Shown here: piece after piece, positions 24,185-33,200 of the stretch | Position numbering within the stretch: the first letter of the stretch is position 1 | Layout: every line of letters begins with the position of its first letter | From: Porphyrobacter sp. IPPAS B-1204 | Lineage (GTDB): Bacteria; Pseudomonadota; Alphaproteobacteria; Sphingomonadales; Sphingomonadaceae | NCBI GenBank assembly: GCA_003724185.1 | Contig: RHGM01000001.1 | Span: 1,572,001 to 1,636,000, forward strand | Direction: 5' to 3' | DNA length: 64,000 bases | Made by a program: the position numbers and the translations under genes | Notes under the pieces: generated by a model | Told to the model about the DNA's origin: nothing | Seen by the model: only the letters and a program-made list of their open reading frames with translations | Databases searched by the model: none

Positions 24185-25795
24185 ATGAATGAGCGGCTGG
24201 CCGCTGTTGCGGCGCTGGTGCAGCGCCGTCCGGCGCTGGCCGCCATCGTGCTGGGGCTGCTTGCCGCCTGCGCTTACCCGCCGCTGCATCTGTGGCCGCT
24301 GGGCCTTGCCGCGCTGGCAGGCTTCGTGTGGCTGGCCTATCAGGCGCCGACCAGGCGCGCAGCGCTTTGGATCGGCTGGTGTTTCGGCTGGGCCCATCTG
24401 ACGCTCGCCAACAACTGGATCGCCACCGCCTTCACCCATCAGGCCAAGATGCCCGAGTTTCTCGGGTGGCTGGCTGTGCCGCTGCTGTGCATTTATCTGG
24501 CTTGGTATCCCGCCCTGGCCGCGCTTGCCGCACATATGCTGGCGAAGAAGCGCCCATTGTGGACCTTCGCGCTGGTGCTTGCGGGGGCGTGGATCGTCAC
24601 CGAATGGCTGCGCGGCTGGGTGTTCACCGGCTATCCCTGGCCGCCGCTGGGGCTGATGCTGCTGGGGACGTGGGACACGCCCGGGATGGCGCGGCTGCTG
24701 CCTTGGCTGGGAACCTATGCTCTGTCCGGCCTTGCGCTGGTGATCGCGGGACTGCTGCTGGCCGCAGCAAGCGCCCGGCGGTGGAAAACAGCAGCAGCCG
24801 CGCTGGCGGTGGTTGCCACCGTGATGATCGCCCCCGCCTTGATGGCTGACATCAAACGGCAAGGCGTCGCCTACACCCTCGTTCAGCCCTATCTCCCCCA
24901 AGCCGAAATCAACGACCCCGCCAAGTTCGATGAGCAGTTCGCCCGCATCGCCCGCCTCACCGCGCCGGGGCGTGACCGGTCGCGGCTGGTGCTATGGCCC
25001 GAAAGCGCGGTGCCGGACTATCTCGAGGAAGGCTATCCTGACCGCTACTATTTCGAGATGACCGCTGGCGGCGACCCGAAGCTGGCGCGCCGGCGGATCG
25101 GCACCGTCATCGGCCCGCAATCAACGCTTCTGACCGGTGTGGTCAACCTCAATATCGGCCCGCGCCCCGGTAGGGTTCCCGGCGCTGTCAGCGCGCGCAA
25201 TTCGGTGATGGCGATCAACGGCGAAGGCGCGATTGTCGGCGGTTATGACAAGGCGCATCTGGTGCCTTACGGCGAATACCTGCCGATGCGCCCGATCCTC
25301 GAACCGCTCGGCCTGTCGCGGCTGGTGGCGGGCAGCATCGACTACCTGCCCGGCCCCGGCCCGCGCACGATCGATCTGGGCGTCCACGGCAAGGCGGGGG
25401 TGATGATCTGTTACGAGATCGTGTTTTCGGGCCATGTCGCCGACCGTGCCAACCGCCCGGATTACATCTTCAACCCATCCAATGATGGCTGGTTCGGCAC
25501 CTGGGGCCCGCCGCAGCATCTGGCACAGGCGCGGATGCGGGCGCTGGAGGAAGGGTTGCCGGTGCTGCGCTCCACCACCACCGGGATCAGCGCGGTGATT
25601 GCCCCCAACGGCATGGTCGAACAATCCATCGGCATGGGCAAGGCCGCCGCACTGGAAGGCATCGTCCCCTATGCGCACCCCCCGACCCTGTTTGCGCAGT
25701 GGGGTCACGCCCTCACCCTCGCCTGGGCGGCGCTGTTGATCGCGCTGGGCCTCAGCCTGCCGAGAGTGCTTGCGCTCATCCGCGCGCGCCGCTAG
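24185..25795 (+). CDS. lnt: Apolipoprotein N-acyltransferase
   Basis: 536 residues. Lnt adds the third acyl chain to the N-terminal Cys of lipoproteins in the inner membrane. About six to seven transmembrane segments occupy residues 15-215, followed by a periplasmic nitrilase-like domain. The catalytic triad candidates are the Glu in WPESAVP, the Lys in YDKAHLVPYGEY and the Cys in MICYEIVF. A final transmembrane helix lies near 510-530 (ALTLAWAALLIALGLSL). Several lipoproteins in the window are potential substrates. lspA, encoded further right, acts earlier in the same pathway. Confidence 0.95.
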   Translation: MNERLAAVAALVQRRPALAAIVLGLLAACAYPPLHLWPLGLAALAGFVWLAYQAPTRRAALWIGWCFGWAHLTLANNWIATAFTHQAKMPEFLGWLAVPLLCIYLAWYPALAALAAHMLAKKRPLWTFALVLAGAWIVTEWLRGWVFTGYPWPPLGLMLLGTWDTPGMARLLPWLGTYALSGLALVIAGLLLAAASARRWKTAAAALAVVATVMIAPALMADIKRQGVAYTLVQPYLPQAEINDPAKFDEQFARIARLTAPGRDRSRLVLWPESAVPDYLEEGYPDRYYFEMTAGGDPKLARRRIGTVIGPQSTLLTGVVNLNIGPRPGRVPGAVSARNSVMAINGEGAIVGGYDKAHLVPYGEYLPMRPILEPLGLSRLVAGSIDYLPGPGPRTIDLGVHGKAGVMICYEIVFSGHVADRANRPDYIFNPSNDGWFGTWGPPQHLAQARMRALEEGLPVLRSTTTGISAVIAPNGMVEQSIGMGKAAALEGIVPYAHPPTLFAQWGHALTLAWAALLIALGLSLPRVLALIRARR

Positions 25796-25811
25796 GGCGG
25801 ACAGCAAGAAT

Positions 25812-25858
25812 ACGGGACATAAAGGTTTCCTTATATCTCTATAAGGTAACAATTCCCG
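25812..25858 (+). promoter_or_regulatory. Structured A+T-rich leader/operator upstream of metK
   Basis: CGGGA (25813-25817) pairs with TCCCG (25854-25858) and encloses a perfect hairpin CCTTAT-ATCTCT-ATAAGG (25829-25846). An overlapping imperfect palindrome, ATAAAGG-TTT-CCTTATAT, precedes it. The tract is strikingly A+T rich for this genome. It does not fit the SAM-II or SAM/SAH riboswitch patterns I know. A DNA operator for a SAM/SAH-responsive ArsR-type regulator, or simply the promoter, are both possible. Confidence 0.4.
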
Positions 25859-25892
25859 ACAGAACCGCCACTTTCAGCCCCCGGGGGACATC

Positions 25893-27104
25893 ATGCGCAA
25901 CGACTATCTCTTCACCTCCGAAAGCGTCTCCGAAGGCCATCCGGACAAGGTGTCGGACCAGATCTCGGACGCGATCGTTGACCTGTTCCTGTCGAAAGAC
26001 CCCGAAGCGCGCATCGCCTGCGAAACCCTGACCACCACCCAGCTGGTGGTGCTGGCGGGCGAAATCCGCTGCAAGGGCGTGTTCGAAAACGGCGAATGGG
26101 CACCGGGCGCACAGGAAGAAATTGAAAAGACCGTGCGCGCCACCGTGAAGCGCATCGGTTACGAACAGGACGGCTTCCACTGGGAGAAGTTCGAATTCAT
26201 CAACCGCCTGCACGGCCAGTCCGCCCACATCGCGCAGGGCGTCGATGCCAAGGAAAACAAGGACGAAGGCGCAGGCGATCAGGGCATCATGTTCGGTTAC
26301 GCCACCGATGAAACCCCCGGCCTGATGCCCGCGACCCTGTATTACAGCCACAAGATCCTCGAACGCATGGCGGCAGACCGCCACTCCGGCGCGGCGCCCT
26401 TCCTTGAGCCCGACGCCAAGAGCCAGGTCACGCTGCGTTACGAAGGCTCGCTGCCGGTCGCCGCGACCGCGGTGGTCGTTTCGACCCAGCACAAGAAGGG
26501 CTATGACGAAAGCGACCCGGCCAAGCAGGCCGCGCTTGAAGCCTATGTGAAGAAGGTCATCGCCGACGTGATCCCGCCGGTGCTGCTGCGCGAGACCGAA
26601 TATTTCATCAACCCCACCGGCAGCTTCGAAATCGGCGGGCCGGATGGCGACGCTGGTCTGACGGGCCGCAAGATCATCGTCGACACCTATGGCGGCGCGG
26701 CCCCGCACGGCGGCGGCGCGTTCAGCGGCAAGGATCCCACCAAGGTTGACCGTTCGGCAGCCTACATCACCCGCTACCTCGCCAAGAACGTGGTCGCCGC
26801 GGGCCTTGCCACGCGCTGCACGATCCAGATCGCATATGCCATCGGCGTGTCGAAGCCGCTGTCGCTGTATGTCGACACGCATGACACCGGCACCGTGGGC
26901 GACGACAAGATCGAGGCGGCGATCCTCGGCATTGCCAAGCTCGGCGGTCTGACCCCGCGTTCGATCCGCACGCATCTGGGCCTCAACAAGCCGATCTATC
27001 AGCCAACCGCCGCCTATGGCCACTTCGGCCGCGCGGCAGAGGGCGATTTCTTCCCGTGGGAAAGGCTCGATCTGGTCGACGATCTGAAGGCTGCACTCGC
27101 CTGA
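25893..27104 (+). CDS. metK: S-adenosylmethionine synthetase
   Basis: 403 residues. It makes SAM from methionine and ATP. Conserved elements are SVSEGHPDK with the catalytic His, [12 protein letters not shown], the loop DAKSQVT, the PPi/K+ site [21 protein letters not shown] (split here by domain boundaries), and the C-terminal YGHFGR. The length is at the upper end of the family because of a short insertion around [13 protein letters not shown]. Cytosolic tetramer by family. It is monocistronic or leads into the DUF418 gene 22 bases downstream. The leader upstream has unusual A+T-rich palindromes. Confidence 0.97.
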   Translation: MRNDYLFTSESVSEGHPDKVSDQISDAIVDLFLSKDPEARIACETLTTTQLVVLAGEIRCKGVFENGEWAPGAQEEIEKTVRATVKRIGYEQDGFHWEKFEFINRLHGQSAHIAQGVDAKENKDEGAGDQGIMFGYATDETPGLMPATLYYSHKILERMAADRHSGAAPFLEPDAKSQVTLRYEGSLPVAATAVVVSTQHKKGYDESDPAKQAALEAYVKKVIADVIPPVLLRETEYFINPTGSFEIGGPDGDAGLTGRKIIVDTYGGAAPHGGGAFSGKDPTKVDRSAAYITRYLAKNVVAAGLATRCTIQIAYAIGVSKPLSLYVDTHDTGTVGDDKIEAAILGIAKLGGLTPRSIRTHLGLNKPIYQPTAAYGHFGRAAEGDFFPWERLDLVDDLKAALA

Positions 27105-27126
27105 TTTTGCGGTAAGGGTGGCGCCG

Positions 27127-28320
27127 ATGACGCCGCCCTCGCCTGCTCCGGAACGCATCCTCGCGCTTGATGCGCTGCGGGGGATTGCGGTGATCGGGAT
27201 CGTGGGCATGAATGTCCACGCCTTCGCCCTGCCGGGGCCGGCCTATTACAACCCCCTGTCCTACGGCGCAGTCTCCCCGGTCGATTACTGGGTGTGGCTG
27301 GCGAGCTTCGTGTTCATCGAGGACAAGTTCCGCACCCTGTTCGCGATGCTGTTCGGCGCGGGGTGCCTGATCCTGATCGAGCGCGCCGGTGCCGCGCCCT
27401 GGCGGGCGCATTATGCGCGGATGGCGGTGCTGCTGGTGATCGGCCTCGCCCACGCGACTTTGCTTGCCAGCAACGATGTGCTGCGTGCCTATGCGCTGGC
27501 CGGGATGGCCATGCCGCTGCTCGCGGGCCTTTCGGCGCGCGCGCTGGTGGCGGTCGCGCTTGGCCTGCTGGTGGTCCATGTTGCCCTGGGCCTGGTCGCT
27601 TTAGGCCAGCCCCTGGTGGCGCTTTACGCAGGGGTCGGCGGCGCCGACGCGCTGCTGTGGGCGGAGCGGCAGTTCGGGCATGATACGCCGACGATCCTCA
27701 AACTGCTGGAACAGGGTCGCGAGGGGCTGGGCGAACGGGCGGTGCGCCGCAGCCTTGCGATCCCGGCGCAGCTCGCCACGGTCATGGCGTCACTGCCGCT
27801 CAACCTGTCAGCGGTCGTGCTGGGCATGGGGCTGTGGCGCGGAGGGATGCTGCGCGGGGAATGGCGCACCTTCCGGCTGCAACGGGTCGCGGGCCTCGCG
27901 GCGCTGGCGGCGTTGCCGGGGCTGCTGCTGCTGGCTGTGTGGCTGGTGCAGACAGGCTTTCCCGCCGCGCTGGTCGGGCCGGTGGCGCTGGTGCTGTCCG
28001 CGCCGTTCGATATGCTGCTGGCGCTGAGCTATGCCGCGCTGGCGATGGCTTTCCTCAACAGCGACAATGGCCTGACCCGGCGGCTGGCGATGGTGGGCAG
28101 GCTGTCGCTGACCAATTACCTGATGACCAGTGTGATCCTGTCCGCGATCTTCGCCAGCTGGGGGCTGGGGCTGTTCGGCGAGGTGAGCCGGTGGCAAGCG
28201 CTCGCTCTGGGGCTGGTGCCGGTGGCAGCGATGCTGGTCTGGTCGCCGCCGTGGGTGGAGCGGTTGGGTCAGGGCCCGTTTGAACGCCTGTGGCGCAGCG
28301 GAGCCAGGGCGCTGTCCTAA
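27127..28320 (+). CDS. DUF418 family polytopic membrane protein
   Basis: 397 residues with about ten hydrophobic segments. The family hallmarks are the opening LALDALRGIAVIGIVGMNVHAF, the EDKFRTLFAMLFGAG motif, and the C-terminal DUF418 block with GRLSLTNYLMTSVI and GLGLFGEVS. Members (YeiB-like) resemble membrane acyltransferases in fold, but their substrate is unknown. AAGGGTGG precedes the ATG. A GTG at 27118 is an alternative. The stop codon overlaps that of the convergent CaiB/BaiF gene by two bases. Confidence 0.85.
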   Translation: MTPPSPAPERILALDALRGIAVIGIVGMNVHAFALPGPAYYNPLSYGAVSPVDYWVWLASFVFIEDKFRTLFAMLFGAGCLILIERAGAAPWRAHYARMAVLLVIGLAHATLLASNDVLRAYALAGMAMPLLAGLSARALVAVALGLLVVHVALGLVALGQPLVALYAGVGGADALLWAERQFGHDTPTILKLLEQGREGLGERAVRRSLAIPAQLATVMASLPLNLSAVVLGMGLWRGGMLRGEWRTFRLQRVAGLAALAALPGLLLLAVWLVQTGFPAALVGPVALVLSAPFDMLLALSYAALAMAFLNSDNGLTRRLAMVGRLSLTNYLMTSVILSAIFASWGLGLFGEVSRWQALALGLVPVAAMLVWSPPWVERLGQGPFERLWRSGARALS

Positions 28321-29468
28321 CCGTGTTCCCCGTGGATTGGCGAGGGCCGATCGAAGGCCAGTTCGCCTTCCGAGAAGGTGAACGGACTGCGCACCCCCGC
28401 CATCCCGCCAAGATCGACGCGCAGGCCCCGCGCGACGACCTGCGGATCGGCGAAAACCTCGTCCAGCCGGTTGATCGGCCCCGCCGGAACGCCCGCCGCG
28501 TGGCAGGCATCGAGCAACCCCTGCTTGGTCCAGCCTGCCGTGGCAGCCGCAATTTCCGCGTCCAGAGCCTTGGCATTCGCGGTCCGGTCACCATTGGCAA
28601 AGAAGCGCGGATCGTCACACAATTCGCTCCGTCCCAGCACCGCCATCAGCTTGTGAAACAGCCCGTCATTGGCGGGGGCAAGGATCACGTGTCCGTCACT
28701 CACCGCAAAGACGCCATAGGGCGCAACCTGCGCGTGGGCATTGCCCATGCGCGGCGGGTTTTCGCCCGTGGTGAAGAAATAGCCGGCCTGATTGGCGAGC
28801 AGGCCGACCGAACAATCCATCAGGCTCATATCGACCTGCTGGCCCCGCCCTGTGCGCGCCCGCATCAGCAGCGCCGCCTGAATGCCGTTGGCGGCCCAGA
28901 CCCCGGTGGCAAGATCGCTGATCGAGATGCCCATCTTGACCGGATGCCCCTCAGGCTCGCCGGTCAGCGACATGAAGCCGCTCATGCCCTGCACCACGAA
29001 GTCATAACCCGCCTCATGCGCGCGCGGGCCGGTCTGGCCGAAGCCGGTGATCGAACAATAGACGAGGCCGGGGTTCGCGGCGGAAAGGCTGGCGTAATCG
29101 AGGCCGAATTTGGCAAGGCTGCCGGTCTTGAAGTTTTCGATCACCACGTCGGCTTCCGCGCACAGGCCGCGCACCCGGGCCAGATCATCGGCGTCCCCGA
29201 AATCGGCAATGATCGAGCGTTTGCCGCGGTTGCAGGCGTGGTAATAGGCGGCCTCGCGGTGGACCTTGCCCTGCGCGTCGGTGCGTTCCACCCAAGGCGG
29301 CCCCCACAGCCGGGTTCCGTCACCTTCGGGGCTTTCGACCTTGATGACATCGGCGCCGAGGTCCGCCAGAATCTGCCCGCAGAACGGCCCCGCCAGCACC
29401 CGCGCCAGTTCCACCACCTTCAGCCCGGCGAGCGGTGCGTTCGGGTTGCGAGGCTCGGCCAGCCACAT
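28317..29468 (-). CDS. CaiB/BaiF family CoA transferase
   Basis: 383 residues, class III CoA-transferase. These enzymes move CoA between organic acids through an aspartyl-CoA intermediate. The N-terminal Rossmann part has LAGLKVVELARVLAGPFCGQ in pieces and ADLGADVIKVE; the catalytic Asp is most likely Asp185 in SISDLATG, followed by RTGRGQQVDMSL. The substrate is not predictable. It is the last gene of a minus-strand operon beginning with the class I CoA-transferase subunit scoA, three bases after the esterase gene, so the operon carries two unrelated CoA-transferase types. Confidence 0.9.
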   Translation of the reverse strand: MWLAEPRNPNAPLAGLKVVELARVLAGPFCGQILADLGADVIKVESPEGDGTRLWGPPWVERTDAQGKVHREAAYYHACNRGKRSIIADFGDADDLARVRGLCAEADVVIENFKTGSLAKFGLDYASLSAANPGLVYCSITGFGQTGPRAHEAGYDFVVQGMSGFMSLTGEPEGHPVKMGISISDLATGVWAANGIQAALLMRARTGRGQQVDMSLMDCSVGLLANQAGYFFTTGENPPRMGNAHAQVAPYGVFAVSDGHVILAPANDGLFHKLMAVLGRSELCDDPRFFANGDRTANAKALDAEIAAATAGWTKQGLLDACHAAGVPAGPINRLDEVFADPQVVARGLRVDLGGMAGVRSPFTFSEGELAFDRPSPIHGEHG

Positions 29469-29471
29469 CGC

Positions 29472-30356
29472 CTATTCGCCCATCCGTGCCTTGAGGAAGG
29501 CGACGCTGTCCGCCAGCACCGGCCCCTTGTCTCTGAACGGCACCGAAAGCGCCATCACCACCTCTTCATGATCGAGCGGGCCATAATTTGTCACCTCCAC
29601 CGGAGCGCCCAGAGCGCGCAGCTTCGCGCCGAGGTTGTTGGCGTTTCTCGGGCGCACGGTCTCGTCCCCATCCGATGTGACCAGCAGCAGCGGCGGGGCA
29701 TCCTTGCGGGCGAAGGTGATCGGCTGCGTTGCCTCGGGCTGCGGCCACTGGCTGAAGGCCGCGATCGAGCGCGGACTGTCAAAAGGGTAGAAATCATAGG
29801 GGCCGGACAGGCCCACCACCGCCTTCACGTTCGAAGGATCAGCCCCCGCCGCTGTCAGCCGCTGGCTATCCAGTGCCAGCATCACCGCCTGATAGGCGCC
29901 TGCCGAATGGCCCATGAAAGCCACCCTTGCAGGGTCACCCCCGTGCCGGGCAACATTTGCCTCCACCCATGCAACCGCCTCGGCCCCGTCATCAAGGAAG
30001 GCGGGGAAGAGCACATCGGGCACCTTGCGGTAATCGGGGATCACCACAAGAAAGCCCTCTCGCGCCAGCGCCCGCCCGGCAAAGGCATAGGAGGTGCGAT
30101 CGCCCTTGGCCCAGCCGCCGCCGTACCAGAAGACCACCACGGGAAGCCTGTCCCCGCTGGCGGCTTCGGGCGCCCAGATGTCGAGCGTCTGCCCGTGGTT
30201 GCCAAAGGCCACGCCTTCCGCCACCAGCCGCGCGCCTGAGGCCCCGCCTGTCACCCGGTCATAGAGCGAAAGCAACCGCGGCGGCGACGTGAAGGCGAGC
30301 ATGCTGCCGATCACGAGAACCAACCCGAAAAGCGCGATCCCGATGCCACGCCGCAT
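29472..30356 (-). CDS. Alpha/beta hydrolase (esterase/lipase-like)
   Basis: 294 residues. An N-terminal hydrophobic segment (about 5-23) serves as a signal anchor. The hydrolase fold follows: oxyanion motif WYGGGWAKG near 78-86, nucleophile Ser151 in GHSAG (149-153), Asp in SDGDETV and His in LDHEEV complete the triad. This is the BD-FAE/carboxylesterase group that often acts on small esters or lactones. It is probably membrane-tethered with a periplasmic active site. The start overlaps the scoB stop (TGATG), indicating coupling. Confidence 0.85.
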   Translation of the reverse strand: MRRGIGIALFGLVLVIGSMLAFTSPPRLLSLYDRVTGGASGARLVAEGVAFGNHGQTLDIWAPEAASGDRLPVVVFWYGGGWAKGDRTSYAFAGRALAREGFLVVIPDYRKVPDVLFPAFLDDGAEAVAWVEANVARHGGDPARVAFMGHSAGAYQAVMLALDSQRLTAAGADPSNVKAVVGLSGPYDFYPFDSPRSIAAFSQWPQPEATQPITFARKDAPPLLLVTSDGDETVRPRNANNLGAKLRALGAPVEVTNYGPLDHEEVVMALSVPFRDKGPVLADSVAFLKARMGE

Positions 30357-31006
30357 CAGTCGACGTAATGCGCGGTGGTGGTTGCGGCGATGTCGGCCTC
30401 GGTCACGCCGGGGGCCATCTCGATCAGGCGGAAGGGCGAGGCGTGGTCGGCCCGCTGGAACACCGCAAGGTTGGTGATCACCATGTCCACCACCCCGGCG
30501 CCGGTCAGCGGCAGAGTGCAGGCGGGGATGAACTTCGGCGAACCGTCCTTCGCCGTGTGGTCCATCACGACGATGATCTTCTTGACGCCTGCGACCAGAT
30601 CCATCGCGCCGCCCATGCCCTTGATCATCTTGCCCGGGATCATCCAGTTGGCGATGTCGCCGTTTTCGGCCACTTCCATCGCGCCCAGCACGGTCAGATC
30701 AATATGCCCGCCGCGGATCATGGCGAAGCTGGTCGCGCTGTCGAAATAGGCGCTGTGCGGCAGTTCGCTGATGGTCTGCTTGCCGGCATTGATCAGATCG
30801 GGATCGACCTCGTCATCATAGGGGAACGGCCCGATGCCCAGCATCCCGTTCTCGCTCTGCAAGGTCACCATCATCCCTTCGGGGATGTGGTTAGCCACCA
30901 GCGTCGGGATGCCGATGCCGAGGTTGACGTAATAGCCGTCCTGCAATTCGCGCGCGGCGCGGGCGGCCATCTGGTCGCGGGTCCAGCCGGTGGGGAGCGT
31001 GGTCAT
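30356..31006 (-). CDS. scoB: CoA-transferase subunit B (SCOT/3-oxoadipate type)
   Basis: 216 residues, class I CoA-transferase beta subunit. The catalytic glutamate is Glu52 in the SENG motif ([11 protein letters not shown]), which forms the glutamyl-CoA thioester. The [13 protein letters not shown] and [14 protein letters not shown] blocks are typical. With subunit A it would swap CoA between succinyl-CoA and a 3-oxo acid such as acetoacetate or 3-oxoadipate. It is separated from subunit A by the gene for a lipoprotein, although the two subunits usually lie adjacent. Confidence 0.93.
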   Translation of the reverse strand: MTTLPTGWTRDQMAARAARELQDGYYVNLGIGIPTLVANHIPEGMMVTLQSENGMLGIGPFPYDDEVDPDLINAGKQTISELPHSAYFDSATSFAMIRGGHIDLTVLGAMEVAENGDIANWMIPGKMIKGMGGAMDLVAGVKKIIVVMDHTAKDGSPKFIPACTLPLTGAGVVDMVITNLAVFQRADHASPFRLIEMAPGVTEADIAATTTAHYVD

Positions 31007-31020
31007 GGGTGCTTGTGCCT

Positions 31021-32112
31021 TTACTTGCCCAGCAGCGGTTCGATCAGGAACCAGCCGTCGCCGATCAGCGGTTCGATCCCCGCGCCGGCTTCCGGGTTGC
31101 GCAGATATTTGTAGCGCTCGTCAAAATCGGGGCGCTCGTCCCCGGCGATGGCGATGATGCAGGTGATCCCTGCCAGATTATCGCGGCGGCGGGCCTTGTG
31201 GTCGCTCTCGTCCCGGCGCAGCGAGATGATATCCTGCCCGCGCGGATCGAGGCCCGCCTGCTCAAGCGCGGTGCGCAGCGCGCCGGATTGGCTGACGGGA
31301 AGATCGGTCAGCCAGGCGATCTCCACCCCCGCATCGCGCAGCAGCGCCAGACCGAGCGCCAGACCGGGCTGCGGCGCGGGGTTGGCGGGCGGCGCGAACA
31401 GGCCACCCACAGGATCAAGGTCAATCACGGCGACCAGTTGTTCTCCCACGGCGCAGCGGCGGCGCTTGCCGTCCAGCGCAACCGGATCGCTCAGCATCGC
31501 TGACGCCAGATCGGCCCCGCCCTTGGCCCCTCGCGCCGAGGCTTCGGCGTAGCGCACGAAGCGGGCGAAGTTTGCCTGTCCGGAAGACAGCGGACGGTTC
31601 GGGTCAGGATAGGCGGCAGCGGACGGGGGAATCGCGATGGGGGCGGCCGCGACGCTGACCGGAGGTGCGACAGGCGGCGGCGCGGAGACGGGCGGCGCGG
31701 CGCGGGGCAGAGGTTGGGGTTGGGGCGCAACGGCGATGGTCGGGGCAGGAGCAGGCGCAGGAGCAGGCGCCGCTACCCTGACCGGAGGCGGCGGCGCAAC
31801 AGCGGGCGGTGCGGCCACCGGTGCGGGCGCCGGTGCGGGCGTTGGCGCGGCGATTGTCGTCCCGGACGCAACGCTCACGGTGGGAACCGGCACCGGCTTG
31901 ATCACAGGCGCGGGTGCCACGACGGGCGCGGATGCAGGTGCGGGCGCCGGTGCAGTCGCCACTGCAGCCTCCGGCGTGTCATCGTTGTCGAGCACGCGCG
32001 AGCCGATCATCGTCGACCCGGCCAGCGCCGGAATTGCCACGGCGACACAGCCCGACAGCGAGGTTCCCGCCAGCAGAACCAGCGGCAGCAGTACAAGTTT
32101 CTTGTCCATCAT
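31021..32112 (-). CDS. Pro/Ala-rich lipoprotein with HAD-like C-terminal domain
   Basis: 363 residues. A lipobox LSGC puts the lipidated cysteine at 22. Residues about 48-170 are an extended Pro-Ala-Val spacer ([10 protein letters not shown] repeats) that could span the periplasm. The C-terminal domain looks like a degenerate HAD/acid-phosphatase fold: VIDLDPVGG as motif I (DxD), AWLTDLP as motif II, SDHKARR as a motif III Lys, and [11 protein letters not shown] as motif IV. An envelope phosphatase-like role is inferred. Its start overlaps the scoA stop by four bases (ATGA), so it is translated with the CoA-transferase subunits, an unexpected partner. Confidence 0.75.
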   Translation of the reverse strand: MMDKKLVLLPLVLLAGTSLSGCVAVAIPALAGSTMIGSRVLDNDDTPEAAVATAPAPAPASAPVVAPAPVIKPVPVPTVSVASGTTIAAPTPAPAPAPVAAPPAVAPPPPVRVAAPAPAPAPAPTIAVAPQPQPLPRAAPPVSAPPPVAPPVSVAAAPIAIPPSAAAYPDPNRPLSSGQANFARFVRYAEASARGAKGGADLASAMLSDPVALDGKRRRCAVGEQLVAVIDLDPVGGLFAPPANPAPQPGLALGLALLRDAGVEIAWLTDLPVSQSGALRTALEQAGLDPRGQDIISLRRDESDHKARRRDNLAGITCIIAIAGDERPDFDERYKYLRNPEAGAGIEPLIGDGWFLIEPLLGK

Positions 32113-32831
32113 GCGCTCTCCCTTTCGCGGACGGTACGGAACTCGATTTTCTTGTCATAGGGCGCGCCGCAAACAATGCGGTTCACGAAGACGCCCGCCA
32201 GATGGATCTGGTCAGGGTCAAGCGCGCCTGCTGGCACCACTTCCTCCACCTCGGCAACGCAGATCTTGCCGCAGGTCGCGGCGGGCAGATTGAAATTGCG
32301 CGCGGTCTTGCGGAAGATCAGGTTGCCGGTCGTGTCCGCCTTCCACGCCTTGACGATGGAAAGGTCGGCAAAGATCCCGTGTTCGAGGATATAGGTCTGC
32401 ATCACGCCGTCGCGGTCGGGGAAGTCCTTGTGTTCCTTGCCCTTGGCGACTTCGGTGCCGACGCCGGTGCGGGTGTAGAAGCCCGGGATACCCGCGCCCC
32501 CTGCCCGCATCCGTTCGGCCAGCGTGCCTTGCGGACAGAACTCCACCTCCAGTTCGCCCGCCAGGTATTGCCGTTCGAACTCCTTGTTCTCGCCGACATA
32601 GGAGCTGATCATCTTTTTCACCTGCCGCGTGCGCAGCAGCTTGCCGATGCCTTCATTGTCGATTCCGGCATTGTTGCTGGCAAAGGTGAGATTCTTCGCC
32701 CCCGAATCGCGGATCGCATCGAGCAGCCGTTCGGGCAGGCCGCACAGGCCAAAGCCCCCGGCAGCGATCAGCATGTCATCACGCAGCACGCCGGCAAGCG
32801 CGCTGGCGGCATCGGGATAGAGCTTGGTCAT
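32109..32831 (-). CDS. scoA: CoA-transferase subunit A (SCOT/3-oxoadipate type)
   Basis: 240 residues, class I CoA-transferase alpha subunit with the CoA-binding loop GGFGLCGLPE, NNAGIDNEGIG, and the FCPQGTLAERMRAGGAGIPGFYT signature (read here in two parts). It pairs with subunit B encoded downstream. It is the first gene of the operon. The start is the ATG giving MTKLYPDAA; upstream open frame to 32948 is non-coding. The succinyl-CoA:3-ketoacid assignment is the family default, and 3-oxoadipate cannot be excluded. Confidence 0.93.
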   Translation of the reverse strand: MTKLYPDAASALAGVLRDDMLIAAGGFGLCGLPERLLDAIRDSGAKNLTFASNNAGIDNEGIGKLLRTRQVKKMISSYVGENKEFERQYLAGELEVEFCPQGTLAERMRAGGAGIPGFYTRTGVGTEVAKGKEHKDFPDRDGVMQTYILEHGIFADLSIVKAWKADTTGNLIFRKTARNFNLPAATCGKICVAEVEEVVPAGALDPDQIHLAGVFVNRIVCGAPYDKKIEFRTVRERESA

Positions 32832-33106
32832 CGATGGGTGCCTGCCTGTTGTGGTGTCGTGCAAGGTCGATCCCCGTGCGGGGCCGACCGCGTGATTAGT
32901 GCGTTCGGGCGGCGCTGTCACGCCTCCCTCGCGCCCGAGTCGAATCAACTTTCATGTTGCGACGCAAAACGGTCACAAAGCCAAAATCTGCCCAATCTTT
33001 AGGCGACTGCCCGCCGTTTGGGCAGAAATTTGCAAGTTTGCGCACGAAACTGCACATAATCCGGCTTTAATTGCGTTCTTTGCAACCAAATATGCCTGTT
33101 TCGCAC
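32832..33106. other. Intergenic region, promoter for the CoA-transferase operon
   Basis: No gene is supported. The right part is A+T rich for this genome, with several TTTGCAAG/TTGCG strings, and must contain the leftward operon promoter. No palindromic operator stands out. Confidence 0.5.
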
Positions 33107-33136
33107 TTGCACAATGGCTTGAGTTGCGCCATTTAG
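33107..33136 (+). promoter_or_regulatory. Sigma-70-like promoter for the candidate small RNA
   Basis: TTGCAC (33107-33112) is followed after 18 bases by ATTTAG (33131-33136). A start site six to seven bases further would fall exactly at the base of the first hairpin of the candidate RNA. Confidence 0.4.
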
Positions 33137-33139
33137 AAC

Positions 33140-33200
33140 GTGCCTTTCAGGCATCCTCTCCCAAACTTTTCAAGCCCGGCACCAGTTGCCGGGCTTTTTT
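33140..33200 (+). ncRNA. Candidate trans-acting small RNA (suhB/mmgR-like)
   Basis: A compact unit of about 61 nt: a small 5' hairpin TGCC-TTTCA-GGCA (33141-33153), an unpaired pyrimidine stretch TCCTCTCCCAAAC resembling an anti-Shine-Dalgarno sequence, and a strong intrinsic terminator. There is no plausible open reading frame, and the terminator cannot serve the leftward operon behind it. The design matches alphaproteobacterial regulatory RNAs that mask ribosome sites, in particular the suhB/mmgR (alpha-r8) type, but the family assignment is from memory of its architecture. Confidence 0.6.
33172..33200 (+). terminator. Rho-independent terminator
   Basis: AAGCCCGGCA-CCAGT-TGCCGGGCTT, a perfect 10-bp stem running into six Ts. 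It is the strongest intrinsic terminator in the window. Confidence 0.88.

Noticed and set aside
25796..25892. SAM-II or SAM/SAH riboswitch upstream of metK
   Set aside because: The stems and loops present do not follow the conserved patterns I know for these classes; kept only as an unassigned structured leader or operator.
28290..30239. 649-codon plus-strand frame opposite the CaiB and esterase genes
   Set aside because: Antisense shadow of two genes with catalytic motifs; Arg/His/Gly-rich translation without homology.
31550..31980. Tandem repeat or CRISPR-like array in the GC-rich repetitive stretch
   Set aside because: The repetition is Pro/Ala codon repetition within the lipoprotein spacer; no regular repeat-spacer units.
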